45,951 bases of DNA from a virus, in the IMG/VR virus record IMGVR_UViG_3300006162_000021, positions 1-45,951 of that record. One strand, written 5' to 3'. The notes under the pieces were generated by a model, which was not told the DNA's origin, made no database searches, and worked only from the letters and a program-made list of their open reading frames with translations. Below, one piece after another: positions 1 to 8,721 of the stretch. Both the position numbers and the translations under genes were made by a program. The first letter of the stretch is position 1. The number at the start of each line of letters is the position of its first letter.

Positions 1-1919
1 GTTGTTGCACCAGCTCCAGTTACACTCCAGTCAGCAAAATAATCACCAACAGTCAATGTTCCTGACGGTTGTGGTAGAGCGTTGAAAATTGTAGTCGTCG
101 TCTGCGTTGTTGTGTCTATTAGAGAGTTTGCCAATAAAGGATTGATTGGTTGTGGCTCACTAACAACAGTTGTCGTTGCTAATGGATCGACTGTCCAGTG
201 TACATTATATCCACGCCACGGATCGCCTTGACTTGTTACTGTTGGTTCTAAACGGCGACGGTAAGTATTTGGTGGCGTTGGTGTGTAATTTAACGCGAGC
301 GGCGTTGATGTTGTATTAACAGCAACGACAGTAACCATATTACCAAGACCAACAGCTGCAATTACTCCAGGATCATCGCTACTTGTAATTTCACGATAGA
401 TAGAATAATAAACTTGCACAGCAACAGAAAGCAACTGATCATCTTTAATAGCAAATCGATAACCTGGAACAAATGTTCCAGTCAGATCCATATTAGCTGA
501 TTGATTGCTCTGCAACGTCTGCAGGAACAAATATTGTTCTGTTGGTGATTCATTAAATTGATAGAAACTCTTGATTGGCTCTAATTCAAAGCGTGTTGGA
601 AATGCTGTTACGCTTGCAAATGTTCCACCAGATTGTGCTCGATATTGCCAATTAAAAGAACGCTTTGCCCAAGAGCTTAACTCGAGAGAAGAATTGTATT
701 CAAGAATAGGTATGCGCGCTGGTTGAACTTGACCAGAGTATGTTGCAACTTGTGTTTTATGAATCCACTGATTTTGTTCCATCCACGAATTTGGTGTTTG
801 GATCGAACAGAGTTGTGATAGGTCCCATGAGGATTGACCTGTCGTTGAATTGATGAGAATAGAAAAGCTCGTTTGAACAACGTCCCATGCAGTACCATCA
901 AATTGTTCAAGATTGTCAGTCGTTGTATTATACCACAAAGCGCCCTTTGTTGGTGTTCCACCATTAGCAGCTTCCCACTCAATCTCCGTAGCAAAACTAA
1001 TTTGTGCAAGCAACGATGCGTTCCAAGCAACGGGATTGTCGTCCCAAGGTCCCTGATCCCATCCATACGTTCCACTACAATTGCAGTTTGCTGTTTGTAT
1101 GAACACATCAAGTAAAGGAACCAAGTCAATAACGCCCGATACGATAGATGTAGTAATCGGTGCACTAACTGTAATCACTGTTTGGTCGTTGTTGAAATCA
1201 TATGATGAACCTGTTACTGTCCATTCTTTATTCAATAAAGCAGGATCGGCTGTTTGATTAGTATAGAAAACGAAGTCAGTAACGAATACAGATGTATAAG
1301 AACCAGCAATTGTAAATGTTTTTGCTGCATCGTTAATCCCAACAATTGTTAGAGAGCATGTATTATATGCTGGTGATGCAATGTTTGTAAATTCTGGATT
1401 GATATTGATCAACAATGCACGATAAGATGTTACAGTTGATTGTGCTTGATTGCAACGATTTTCAATTGTAAGGTACTGTGGCGGATCACTAACTGTTGTT
1501 GATCCCCAGAAGTAGTTTTGATAGTTGATCAATTTGTCAATATTAACTGGTGGAACCCAGTTGAACCGTAGCGTACTGCCCCAGTCTGCTTGGTTATCAA
1601 TGTTGACACCGGATAGTTTCAACTGTTCAAGAAATGCAGAATATGATAGAACGAAGTTTTGATTTCCAACAGCTGTATATGCTGTTGGCTGTAGTTGGAA
1701 AGCTTGACGATGAACTGTTGGTTCAACGATCTGCGTTTTGACCAAAGCATTAGGATTGCCCTGACCAATGTAGCCAGATACGTGAACTGTGTTGTCTTTG
1801 GTTAAGTAGCGATTGAACGTGTTTTCAAATAGGCTCACGTTGAGGTCGGAGCGAATGACCTCGGGAATGAGTTTTAAAAAGTTTGTACTTGGTAATGTGT
1901 TATCAGATTCATTTGCCAC
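1..1919 (-). CDS. Large virion structural protein, partial (C-terminus beyond window edge)
   Basis: The reading frame is open from the GTG at 1919 to the window edge, giving at least 639 residues with no stop in the parts I translated. The GTG start is preceded by a strong GAGGAG ribosome site and a late box at 1940-1947. The N-terminus (NTFNRYLTKDNTVHVSGYIG) resembles the start of a large structural protein that I recall from T4-like marine and jumbo phages. One tryptophan motif near residues 323-340 (LWYNTTTDNLEQFDGTAW) matches the repeat array of the protein at 31831. It lies downstream of gp6 in the baseplate operon, so a baseplate, tail-fibre attachment or peripheral tail role is inferred. 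No enzymatic motif was seen. The exact function is unknown. Confidence 0.82.
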   Translation of the reverse strand, partial: MANESDNTLPSTNFLKLIPEVIRSDLNVSLFENTFNRYLTKDNTVHVSGYIGQGNPNALVKTQIVEPTVHRQAFQLQPTAYTAVGNQNFVLSYSAFLEQLKLSGVNIDNQADWGSTLRFNWVPPVNIDKLINYQNYFWGSTTVSDPPQYLTIENRCNQAQSTVTSYRALLININPEFTNIASPAYNTCSLTIVGINDAAKTFTIAGSYTSVFVTDFVFYTNQTADPALLNKEWTVTGSSYDFNNDQTVITVSAPITTSIVSGVIDLVPLLDVFIQTANCNCSGTYGWDQGPWDDNPVAWNASLLAQISFATEIEWEAANGGTPTKGALWYNTTTDNLEQFDGTAWDVVQTSFSILINSTTGQSSWDLSQLCSIQTPNSWMEQNQWIHKTQVATYSGQVQPARIPILEYNSSLELSSWAKRSFNWQYRAQSGGTFASVTAFPTRFELEPIKSFYQFNESPTEQYLFLQTLQSNQSANMDLTGTFVPGYRFAIKDDQLLSVAVQVYYSIYREITSSDDPGVIAAVGLGNMVTVVAVNTTSTPLALNYTPTPPNTYRRRLEPTVTSQGDPWRGYNVHWTVDPLATTTVVSEPQPINPLLANSLIDTTTQTTTTIFNALPQPSGTLTVGDYFADWSVTGAGAT

Positions 1920-1939
1920 AAAATTCTCCTCGCGTCCTT

Positions 1940-1947
1940 TATTTATC
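1940..1947 (-). promoter_or_regulatory. Late promoter box GATAAATA
   Basis: Minus-strand GATAAATA lies 20 bases before the GTG at 1919, in the gp6/structural-gene gap. It matches the T4 late consensus TATAAATA except for the first base. The start point would fall just upstream of the GAGGAG site. Confidence 0.6.
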
Positions 1948-1975
1948 AGGAAGTTTCTCGTTTAAAAACCCCTAT

Positions 1976-4900
1976 TTAAACACCAATTTGTAGCGTTGTT
2001 GGTGTATAGGACGTCACGAGGGTAATTTGATCAACAGTTATATCTGGATATACGATTTCATTCTGATTAACAAGAACTTGATACAACGTACCAAAAGCAC
2101 TCGTTGATGATAGAGGAACAAGAACGACAGAACTAATATCAACGGGCATTTGCTGATGAATTGCTGCTGCTAATTCAGAGAAGTAGAACGTCTCTCCAAA
2201 CTCCCATTGTGTAATATCAAAAAAGTTTTCAATGATCGTTACAATCTGTGTCTTGATTTGGTTAGCTGTCAAAATTGATGTTGGTGTCTGAATTACATAG
2301 AAGTTTGCTTGAACAGATGGATCAGCATTAGGACCAAACAATAACTTTAACGAGCCTGGTTGTAGAACAACCGTATCAGATAACATTGCATTTTGTAGCA
2401 AATAGTTATACGATGTACGTAGTTCTAATGGCGTTGGAAGTGCTGGTTGTGGTGCTCCTTGTGTTAACCATTGTTGTACTGCTAAGTAGTATCCTTTTGT
2501 GATGATCAACATATCAATGATATTTGTCGAAGCAGGATCGACGAGATAGTAGTTTGTTGTGTAATGCTGCCATTCAAAATTCAAACCTGAACGACCCAGG
2601 TTACGTGTATAAAGATTAGAGCCTTGCGTTTGATCTTGCAAGTAAGCAGACATCGATTGATAGTCGGAAGAAATAATTACCCACGGATCTTGGACAGACA
2701 AGCGTGAAAAATAAACATAATCAAGAACTGTAATTGTTAATGATGTATTAGTTGTCCAAAACGCTTGTGGAATAGCTACATAGTTTGTAATGAATGGATA
2801 TGTTGTTGGTGCGGTAGATGTAGCACCAGGCCACCATCCTGATGATACATTACCGGAAATGTCAGAAATGCTATTGCTCGTTACAATTCCATACTCTGGT
2901 AGTAGAGCATACAGTCCAGCAAACCACTTATGCGGTAACGATGGATCATATGTAAATTGTTTCATTGCACTTGAGCCTGAAACTACGAGAACGCTATCGC
3001 CAAGAATTGTCGATTGTAAAGTCCAGTTGCCGAGACTGTCGATGTAATACAAACCATCATTGTTTGAAGCCTGTTGCTGCAAAATAACATAGCTGTTAGG
3101 AACAGGAGCTATTGTTCCATCAATTGCTGGGAAACCAGATAGTACAGGAACGTTTACATTGGATGCTAGATATGCAATCGTCTTGGAATAAGTCGTGCCA
3201 GTAACTACTACATTTGGATTCATAATCTTTGACATAATCGACATATCAGGAACACCAGAGCTGTTGGAATCAACAGGCAAAACACTTAAACGTTGATAGT
3301 CAGGAGTACCGATATTAACTCCTGAATCAACTGTTTGAAGCGTCAAAACAGCAAAATCGTAGTCTTGTGAAAGAGCCGTGTCACGATCATTATCAGGATT
3401 TGATTCAAGAATTACAATCTTATCAAGATCCGAATTTAATGTATCATAGTCAATTACAGTTTGTGAGTTATTTGTATTCCAGAACTGCGTTGTTGGACTT
3501 TGTATGATCAGACGCATTGCTTCCCACGTAATTGTATAGATTGTTCCGCCAACAGTATTTTGCTTGATAGTAATTAATGGCTGAGGAATATAATTTCCAC
3601 CATATGAAAACAAATAGTCAGATATTGGTGATGTGACAGCTGGGCTAAATGTAATTTGTGTCGTTGATCCTACTGCAGCAACGCTGCCAATTGTATATGT
3701 TGATGTTACAGATCCAACTGTAATGGTAAACGTATCGCCAACGATATAATTACTTGCATTGTTGATGTTATTAAAAACAATTAAATTGAGGTTGGAAGCA
3801 TTAATGCTCCAATTTCTATTTGTATATAAATTATATCCCGGAGGAAGTGTTGTTCCTGATGCAGGAATCCATTCTGTTAATCCTTTATGATAGTACAAGC
3901 TAACATTGATGGGACTTGGAGGTGGTGTCAATGCTGTTGTAATTGATGCTGTTTCCGTAGCATTAAAAGTTTTGCGAATTGCTGTTTCTGGAATGCCATT
4001 GCTATATAGTTGCAAGAACATATCTGTTGAAGCAATGATTGGCGTCAAATATGTTGGAATAATTTGTGGACCTGGTGCAGTTGCGCTCAAATTTGTTGTT
4101 GTTGTAGAGATTGTTTGTTGCTGATAGTACAATGCACCGTCGTTGCTGTACAGCTTAACATTTGCATATGATGTTGACGGATCATACCAAGGAATGTAAT
4201 TGCTATCGCCAGCAAATGTTCGATTAATAGCGCGAAGTTTCAAGATTGATGGATCTTGAAGCATAAACGTGTTATAGTCTTGTCCGTTGACCATACGGTC
4301 TTGCGAGTAATATACAGCAGGTGCATTTACACGGACGCTATCAATTGTTTCTGCTGCAGATGCATTTTGTAAAGCGCTGATTAGTGAGAAGTTGAAGCTT
4401 AGCGTTTGAGCATTTCCTGTGCTATCCAAATATGCAAACGATTGCGTTTGATTGACAACAGATGTTTGTGGAACTGTTAGATCAACGTTAGCAGATGTAC
4501 GAACCCAGATGTCAAACGTTCCAGATGGAATATCAGCAAATTCGCCATCGCCAAAAATAATACGAACACTGCCATCTGATAGTGTTTCAAGTTCATACTT
4601 ACTACGCTGTGGATTTGTATTGAAAATAATATTTTGTGCTGCTGCAACGTCAACCTCGACCCAGTCACCATATATTGTTGTCGGTGCCGTAACATAAGGA
4701 ATATTATTAGCACTAACGATTGGTTGATTTGTTACTGGATTGATATTGTTCAACCATACGTCTGTTTGGTTTGTGTTTGGCGCTGGAACGTCATATGTTT
4801 GGTTTGGTGTAATACCATCAAATGTTGTACGGAAACGTTGCAACGTTCCTTGCTTCGTGTAGATAAAGAAACCTGTCATTGGTGAGCTATCACCAAGTCC

Positions 4901-5614
4901 ATCATTTGCATACATCAATGTAAATTCAGCATTTAGTTGAGGACGCGTCTCCGTAATGCCATTTGTTGTGTCATACGACACCGGAACAAGTTCCATTGGA
5001 TATGTACTACCAGCAACTGTAATTGTATATGGAAGAACACCAGTTGCTGTTGGTTGATTGTTCAATGCATAAATTTCAAATAGGACATTTTCAATTTGGA
5101 AGCGATCGTTTGGAGTAACAGTACCAAACGATTGTGCAAGAATACGATTCATTACGAGCAAGAACTGCTCCTTCCAAAGTGTGTTAGAAGGATCATTCCA
5201 ATTGATAGGAACGTTGGCAAGATTGTTTCCATTGATATCAACAATATTTTCTGTTGTTTGAATTGTTGTCAACTTTACAAGACCACGTGCAGGAATAATA
5301 CGCGATGGTGTATATGAAACTAACTTTGCAAGACGAAGAACACTATCTGTACGCTGTGCTGTTGAAATGAAGTTTTCATGAGCATCTAAGTCATAACGAT
5401 AGGCGATCAATTCGCAAACATATGCAAATGATTCAACAAGAGCAATAAACTCTGAACTTTCAATATAGTCATTGAACGTTTCTGGATAGTATAGCTTGAT
5501 GTAATCAAGAACGCTTTGTTTGATTGTGTTATAGTCAAACGCTGCAAAATTGATGTTAGTCATTGCAGTATAGATATTTTCCCAGACATCAGAGGCAGCA
5601 ACGAGACGCGACAT
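1976..5614 (-). CDS. gp6: Baseplate wedge protein gp6-like
   Basis: This is a 1212-residue protein, about twice the length of T4 gp6 (660). The N-terminal 150 residues have the gp6 pattern of a helical region in which each subunit segment starts from a small-residue core (IESSEFIALVESFAYVCELI, then LVSYTPSR). A FGDGEFADIPSGTFDIWVRT stretch near residue 355 is the conserved FGDG motif of gp6 and baseplate J proteins. gp6 forms the inner ring of the baseplate wedge with gp25 and gp53. ATG 5614 lies 3 bases after the gp25 stop, and its ribosome site AAGGAT is inside the gp25 end, so the two are probably translationally coupled. The extra length is in the middle and C-terminal beta-rich regions and may carry decorations. 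Confidence 0.88.
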   Translation of the reverse strand: MSRLVAASDVWENIYTAMTNINFAAFDYNTIKQSVLDYIKLYYPETFNDYIESSEFIALVESFAYVCELIAYRYDLDAHENFISTAQRTDSVLRLAKLVSYTPSRIIPARGLVKLTTIQTTENIVDINGNNLANVPINWNDPSNTLWKEQFLLVMNRILAQSFGTVTPNDRFQIENVLFEIYALNNQPTATGVLPYTITVAGSTYPMELVPVSYDTTNGITETRPQLNAEFTLMYANDGLGDSSPMTGFFIYTKQGTLQRFRTTFDGITPNQTYDVPAPNTNQTDVWLNNINPVTNQPIVSANNIPYVTAPTTIYGDWVEVDVAAAQNIIFNTNPQRSKYELETLSDGSVRIIFGDGEFADIPSGTFDIWVRTSANVDLTVPQTSVVNQTQSFAYLDSTGNAQTLSFNFSLISALQNASAAETIDSVRVNAPAVYYSQDRMVNGQDYNTFMLQDPSILKLRAINRTFAGDSNYIPWYDPSTSYANVKLYSNDGALYYQQQTISTTTTNLSATAPGPQIIPTYLTPIIASTDMFLQLYSNGIPETAIRKTFNATETASITTALTPPPSPINVSLYYHKGLTEWIPASGTTLPPGYNLYTNRNWSINASNLNLIVFNNINNASNYIVGDTFTITVGSVTSTYTIGSVAAVGSTTQITFSPAVTSPISDYLFSYGGNYIPQPLITIKQNTVGGTIYTITWEAMRLIIQSPTTQFWNTNNSQTVIDYDTLNSDLDKIVILESNPDNDRDTALSQDYDFAVLTLQTVDSGVNIGTPDYQRLSVLPVDSNSSGVPDMSIMSKIMNPNVVVTGTTYSKTIAYLASNVNVPVLSGFPAIDGTIAPVPNSYVILQQQASNNDGLYYIDSLGNWTLQSTILGDSVLVVSGSSAMKQFTYDPSLPHKWFAGLYALLPEYGIVTSNSISDISGNVSSGWWPGATSTAPTTYPFITNYVAIPQAFWTTNTSLTITVLDYVYFSRLSVQDPWVIISSDYQSMSAYLQDQTQGSNLYTRNLGRSGLNFEWQHYTTNYYLVDPASTNIIDMLIITKGYYLAVQQWLTQGAPQPALPTPLELRTSYNYLLQNAMLSDTVVLQPGSLKLLFGPNADPSVQANFYVIQTPTSILTANQIKTQIVTIIENFFDITQWEFGETFYFSELAAAIHQQMPVDISSVVLVPLSSTSAFGTLYQVLVNQNEIVYPDITVDQITLVTSYTPTTLQIGV

Positions 5615-5617
5615 ATC

Positions 5618-5992
5618 TTATCCTTGTTCAAAAGTAATATTCAGATCAATTGTGCCTGTCAAGTTTAACTCAACATAATACACAAGAGCTGCAACCGTCA
5701 AAGTATTTGTATCGTAGCTTGGTTGCACTTGCAAATTCAATAATTGTACTCGGGGATCAAAATTGATCACTGCCGTAATGTCATCAACAATAATGTCAAT
5801 CGTTGCTTGATCGAGTGGTTCAAATGTCATTTCTGGAATACGTGTTCCAAACGTTGGCATCATTACACGTTCGCCGCGCTTCGTAAAGATCTGATTCAAT
5901 AAATCAGACTTGACAAGATCAAGGTCCGATATACCAAACTGACGTGTTGTTTGGTATTGGAAGCTTGAATATCCACGATAGAGACCGGCCAT
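5618..5992 (-). CDS. gp25: Baseplate wedge protein gp25-like
   Basis: This 124-residue protein is close to T4 gp25 (132). It contains the gp25/GPW signature: DLLNQIFTKRGERVMMPTFG followed by a FEPLD motif. gp25 links the wedge core to the first sheath ring. It has its own late box at 6018-6025 and a ribosome site AAGGAA before ATG 5992. It is immediately followed by gp6, as expected for two interacting wedge subunits. Confidence 0.92.
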   Translation of the reverse strand: MAGLYRGYSSFQYQTTRQFGISDLDLVKSDLLNQIFTKRGERVMMPTFGTRIPEMTFEPLDQATIDIIVDDITAVINFDPRVQLLNLQVQPSYDTNTLTVAALVYYVELNLTGTIDLNITFEQG

Positions 5993-6017
5993 TGTTGTTT
6001 TTCCTTGTTATTCCAGT

Positions 6018-6025
6018 TATTTATC
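6018..6025 (-). promoter_or_regulatory. Late promoter box GATAAATA
   Basis: Minus-strand GATAAATA lies 26 bases upstream of the gp25 start, in the short gap after the proline-rich gene. Confidence 0.6.
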
Positions 6026-6042
6026 AGTTTAGGTACACCAAA

Positions 6043-7209
6043 TTATATGTGGGGTACAGAGGGCGCTGATGGAGCTTTTGGTACCTTGATAGTTGGTGGT
6101 TTTGGAATCGTTGGAATCTTAATTGGCATGCACAATGGAAAAATAAACAAGCTGGCTATCTTCAAACCAAATATATCCAGCAATGGTTGCAAAAGTTTAT
6201 TAATTACATACGTCATTACTGCTTGTGATAGCTCCTGCGTGAACACTGTGATCATCATTGGTATGTTAATTGATGGTGTTACGAAAGTGTAAGGAAGCTT
6301 TGGAAGCGGCGGTGGAAGTATTGTTGGAAATGGAAACGCAATGACGGGTATTAGCTTTAAAAATGCTTGTGTTAGTATTTCTGAAATGTCATATGGATAT
6401 GGAACTTTGTCTATTAAAGCCTCTAAATCTGGAACGTGTGCCACCTGCAGTATCATTGCAATAATTTCTTGATACGTTGGAATTGGCGGGATTGCAGGAA
6501 TTGTTGGAATTGGTAATTGAAGATTATTGATGATGTTTTCGATTTTAGCAATAAAGCTTGTTGCAATTTGAACTGCCGTCATCCAATAATTTGATATAAA
6601 CTGTTGAGCAATATGATAGGCATCAATGTATGGATTTAAAATAGTTGGGAAGACGGGAAACGAAAACCAAAATAAAACTCCCTTTGCTATTGCTGCTTGA
6701 ACTGCTGCTACAATTTTTTGAATATTATATTCAAGCATATCTGTAAATTTTACAGCAATTCCATATAACTTTTCTACTTCAGCATCAACAAGAGCCCATA
6801 TTTGATCAATAGAAAATCCTATTCCAGGAATCTTTGCAATCATTTTGAATACGGCATTCATTACCATTGATTGAATTCCATTCATATATGCAGTCGCCAT
6901 ATACACGGCATCATAGCTTGGTAGCTTGTACTTAGGCATCAAAGGATCGGGTAGCGTCAAGGGAAGAACGGGTATTAGAGGCTTAGGTATCTTTGGAACT
7001 TGTGGAATGTACTTTTTTGGATCAATATTATATCCAGGAAGAAGTGGCATTGTGACAGGATTGAATGCTGCAGAGACGACAGACGTCAAACCATTCATTG
7101 TTGGCATTAAACCTGTTACGCAAATTTTTAGCGTGTCGCCTGAAAACGATAGTGCCATATTTGCAGGGATAGGAATAAACAATTTTGGTGTTGATGGAGG
7201 TGTAGTCAT
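6043..7209 (-). CDS. Proline-rich hydrophobic structural protein
   Basis: This 388-residue protein has proline/isoleucine-rich segments at both ends and in the middle (for example IPTIPAIPPIPTYQE and VPKIPKPLIPVLP). They are separated by helical hydrophobic stretches without a clear signal peptide. The ATG at 7209 overlaps the spike gene stop (TAATG) with a GGAG ribosome site, so it is translated with the spike gene. Its place between spike and gp25 suggests a baseplate or central tail component. I do not recognise a T4 counterpart. The repeated short PxIP-type motifs could form extended strands or polyproline struts; that is inference. Confidence 0.75.
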   Translation of the reverse strand: MTTPPSTPKLFIPIPANMALSFSGDTLKICVTGLMPTMNGLTSVVSAAFNPVTMPLLPGYNIDPKKYIPQVPKIPKPLIPVLPLTLPDPLMPKYKLPSYDAVYMATAYMNGIQSMVMNAVFKMIAKIPGIGFSIDQIWALVDAEVEKLYGIAVKFTDMLEYNIQKIVAAVQAAIAKGVLFWFSFPVFPTILNPYIDAYHIAQQFISNYWMTAVQIATSFIAKIENIINNLQLPIPTIPAIPPIPTYQEIIAMILQVAHVPDLEALIDKVPYPYDISEILTQAFLKLIPVIAFPFPTILPPPLPKLPYTFVTPSINIPMMITVFTQELSQAVMTYVINKLLQPLLDIFGLKIASLFIFPLCMPIKIPTIPKPPTIKVPKAPSAPSVPHI

Positions 7210-8711
7210 TATCGTCTCCAGAATTGGCCACGTGAAATACCAACACCGCGCTCAATCTTATTAACATTAGGACTATCGTAAGAATATTCTGGATCGTGCG
7301 TGAAGTCATTCTTTGTCATTGTACGAGCCCAAGGCTCGTGCTGTGGAACACGATCTGTCCAGAATGCTGGTTGAGGACTTGCAGTTCCTGCTGCAGTTCC
7401 TGGTGATGCTGGTGGTCCGTTGATGCCAATGTTGGCACCTGTCAAAAGAACATCACCAGAACCAAGAATGTTAACACCACCTGCTAGTGCAGTAATGTCA
7501 ACATCAGATGTATTTGAATACAAGCTAACAGTACCAGATCCTGTTAAATTCAATACACCACCAGAGTTGAGATTGAAATCACCAGATGTTTGAATATTTG
7601 CTTGTGTTGCACTCGCCTGAAGATTTCCACCAGCAATGATATTGACATCAGCAGCAGATTGCATACGAATATCTTTTCCAGATTTCATGTGAATTCCATT
7701 TGCAGCTTGCATACGAATTGTATCGTCAGATGTCAAATTGATTTCTTTTTGAGCATGAATACTGACACGTTTTGTTGTGAACATATCAATGTTTCCTGCT
7801 TGATCGATTTCGATCCAATTGTTTCCTTGAGCAGTTTGAATATAAATTCGTTCGTTTGTATCATCCATAATGATTTGATGACCAGCCGATGTACGGAAAC
7901 GCACACGACAGTTTTCCATACGATCATCCATTGAGAAAGCGTGGAAACCAGGCGTCGTGATTGAATGAACAGATGAATCGTAAACACGACCTGTATCTGG
8001 TGATGTTTCGTTTGGATCAATACGATTTGTTTCATATCCTTGACGGCTAACCCAACCAGTCGTTGGATCTGTATAATCCTTGTCATCGGGAACTCGACTA
8101 TAAATTTGGTTCAGCATCGATGGATCAACTGCTGTTGCTGTATAGTCAGCAGCGCGCGTTTGCCATTCGAAGTTTGGTGCTGCCTTACTACCAAATGCTT
8201 TTTGAATATTTGTTGCTAATGGCTCAATAAATTTTTCACTTGTGGAATATGGTCCATATGGTGCTGCATCCGATCCTGTCTTCTCGAGGAAGGGACTATC
8301 ATCATACATAAAACGACCATGTGGCATTGTGTGCGGTGTTTGTTGACTGTACACGGTAGCTGTGTAAACACGTTGATTGATGTTTCCGTCGAGACATTGA
8401 ATTAATACTTGTGATCCAACTTTTGGAATGAACCACATACCATAGGAGACAAACCCTTCTGTTTCTTGTACGCCTGGACCGCGCGTTGTGTTTGCAAGGT
8501 GTCCTGCGAATGGTGATGCATATAATGCCCAAGGAAGTTCGTTGATAGGTGTGTCAAACGTATCGCCGAGCTTCGTACAGACAGCACGAATTCGACCCAT
8601 CTGTTGTGGATCGTTTGTATCTACAACAATTCCTAACGTCATTTGATCGTAAGTTTTTTGTGGATTTGTCGCTTGTTGCAACCTCATGCCTTGCTTTGTG
8701 GGGATTCCCAT
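7209..8711 (-). CDS. gp5: Baseplate central spike, gp5-like without lysozyme domain
   Basis: This 500-residue protein has an N-terminal OB-fold part (about residues 20-130: MGRIRAVCTKLGDTFD, then WFIPKVGSQVLIQCLDG) typical of gp5/VgrG spikes. From about residue 265 to 420 it has a run of short alternating segments of the triple beta-helix type (for example SDDTIRMQAANGIHMKSGKD). T4 gp5 has a lysozyme domain between these parts. No lysozyme-like segment is visible here, and the lytic domain appears instead on the adjacent hub protein. It would form the membrane-piercing needle at the centre of the baseplate. The ATG at 8711 has an AAGGAA ribosome site. Confidence 0.87.
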   Translation of the reverse strand: MGIPTKQGMRLQQATNPQKTYDQMTLGIVVDTNDPQQMGRIRAVCTKLGDTFDTPINELPWALYASPFAGHLANTTRGPGVQETEGFVSYGMWFIPKVGSQVLIQCLDGNINQRVYTATVYSQQTPHTMPHGRFMYDDSPFLEKTGSDAAPYGPYSTSEKFIEPLATNIQKAFGSKAAPNFEWQTRAADYTATAVDPSMLNQIYSRVPDDKDYTDPTTGWVSRQGYETNRIDPNETSPDTGRVYDSSVHSITTPGFHAFSMDDRMENCRVRFRTSAGHQIIMDDTNERIYIQTAQGNNWIEIDQAGNIDMFTTKRVSIHAQKEINLTSDDTIRMQAANGIHMKSGKDIRMQSAADVNIIAGGNLQASATQANIQTSGDFNLNSGGVLNLTGSGTVSLYSNTSDVDITALAGGVNILGSGDVLLTGANIGINGPPASPGTAAGTASPQPAFWTDRVPQHEPWARTMTKNDFTHDPEYSYDSPNVNKIERGVGISRGQFWRR

Positions 8712-8721
8712 ATATTATTCC

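Noticed and set aside
677-1165. Minus-strand 162-residue ORF at the left end
   Set aside because: It lies in another frame inside the open frame of the large structural protein, with no ribosome site or late box and an unlikely composition.
1960-1981. Inverted repeat GTTTAAA/TTTAAAC at the gp6 stop as terminator
   Set aside because: All A/T stem of seven pairs with no T-run after it on the minus strand; too weak to call.
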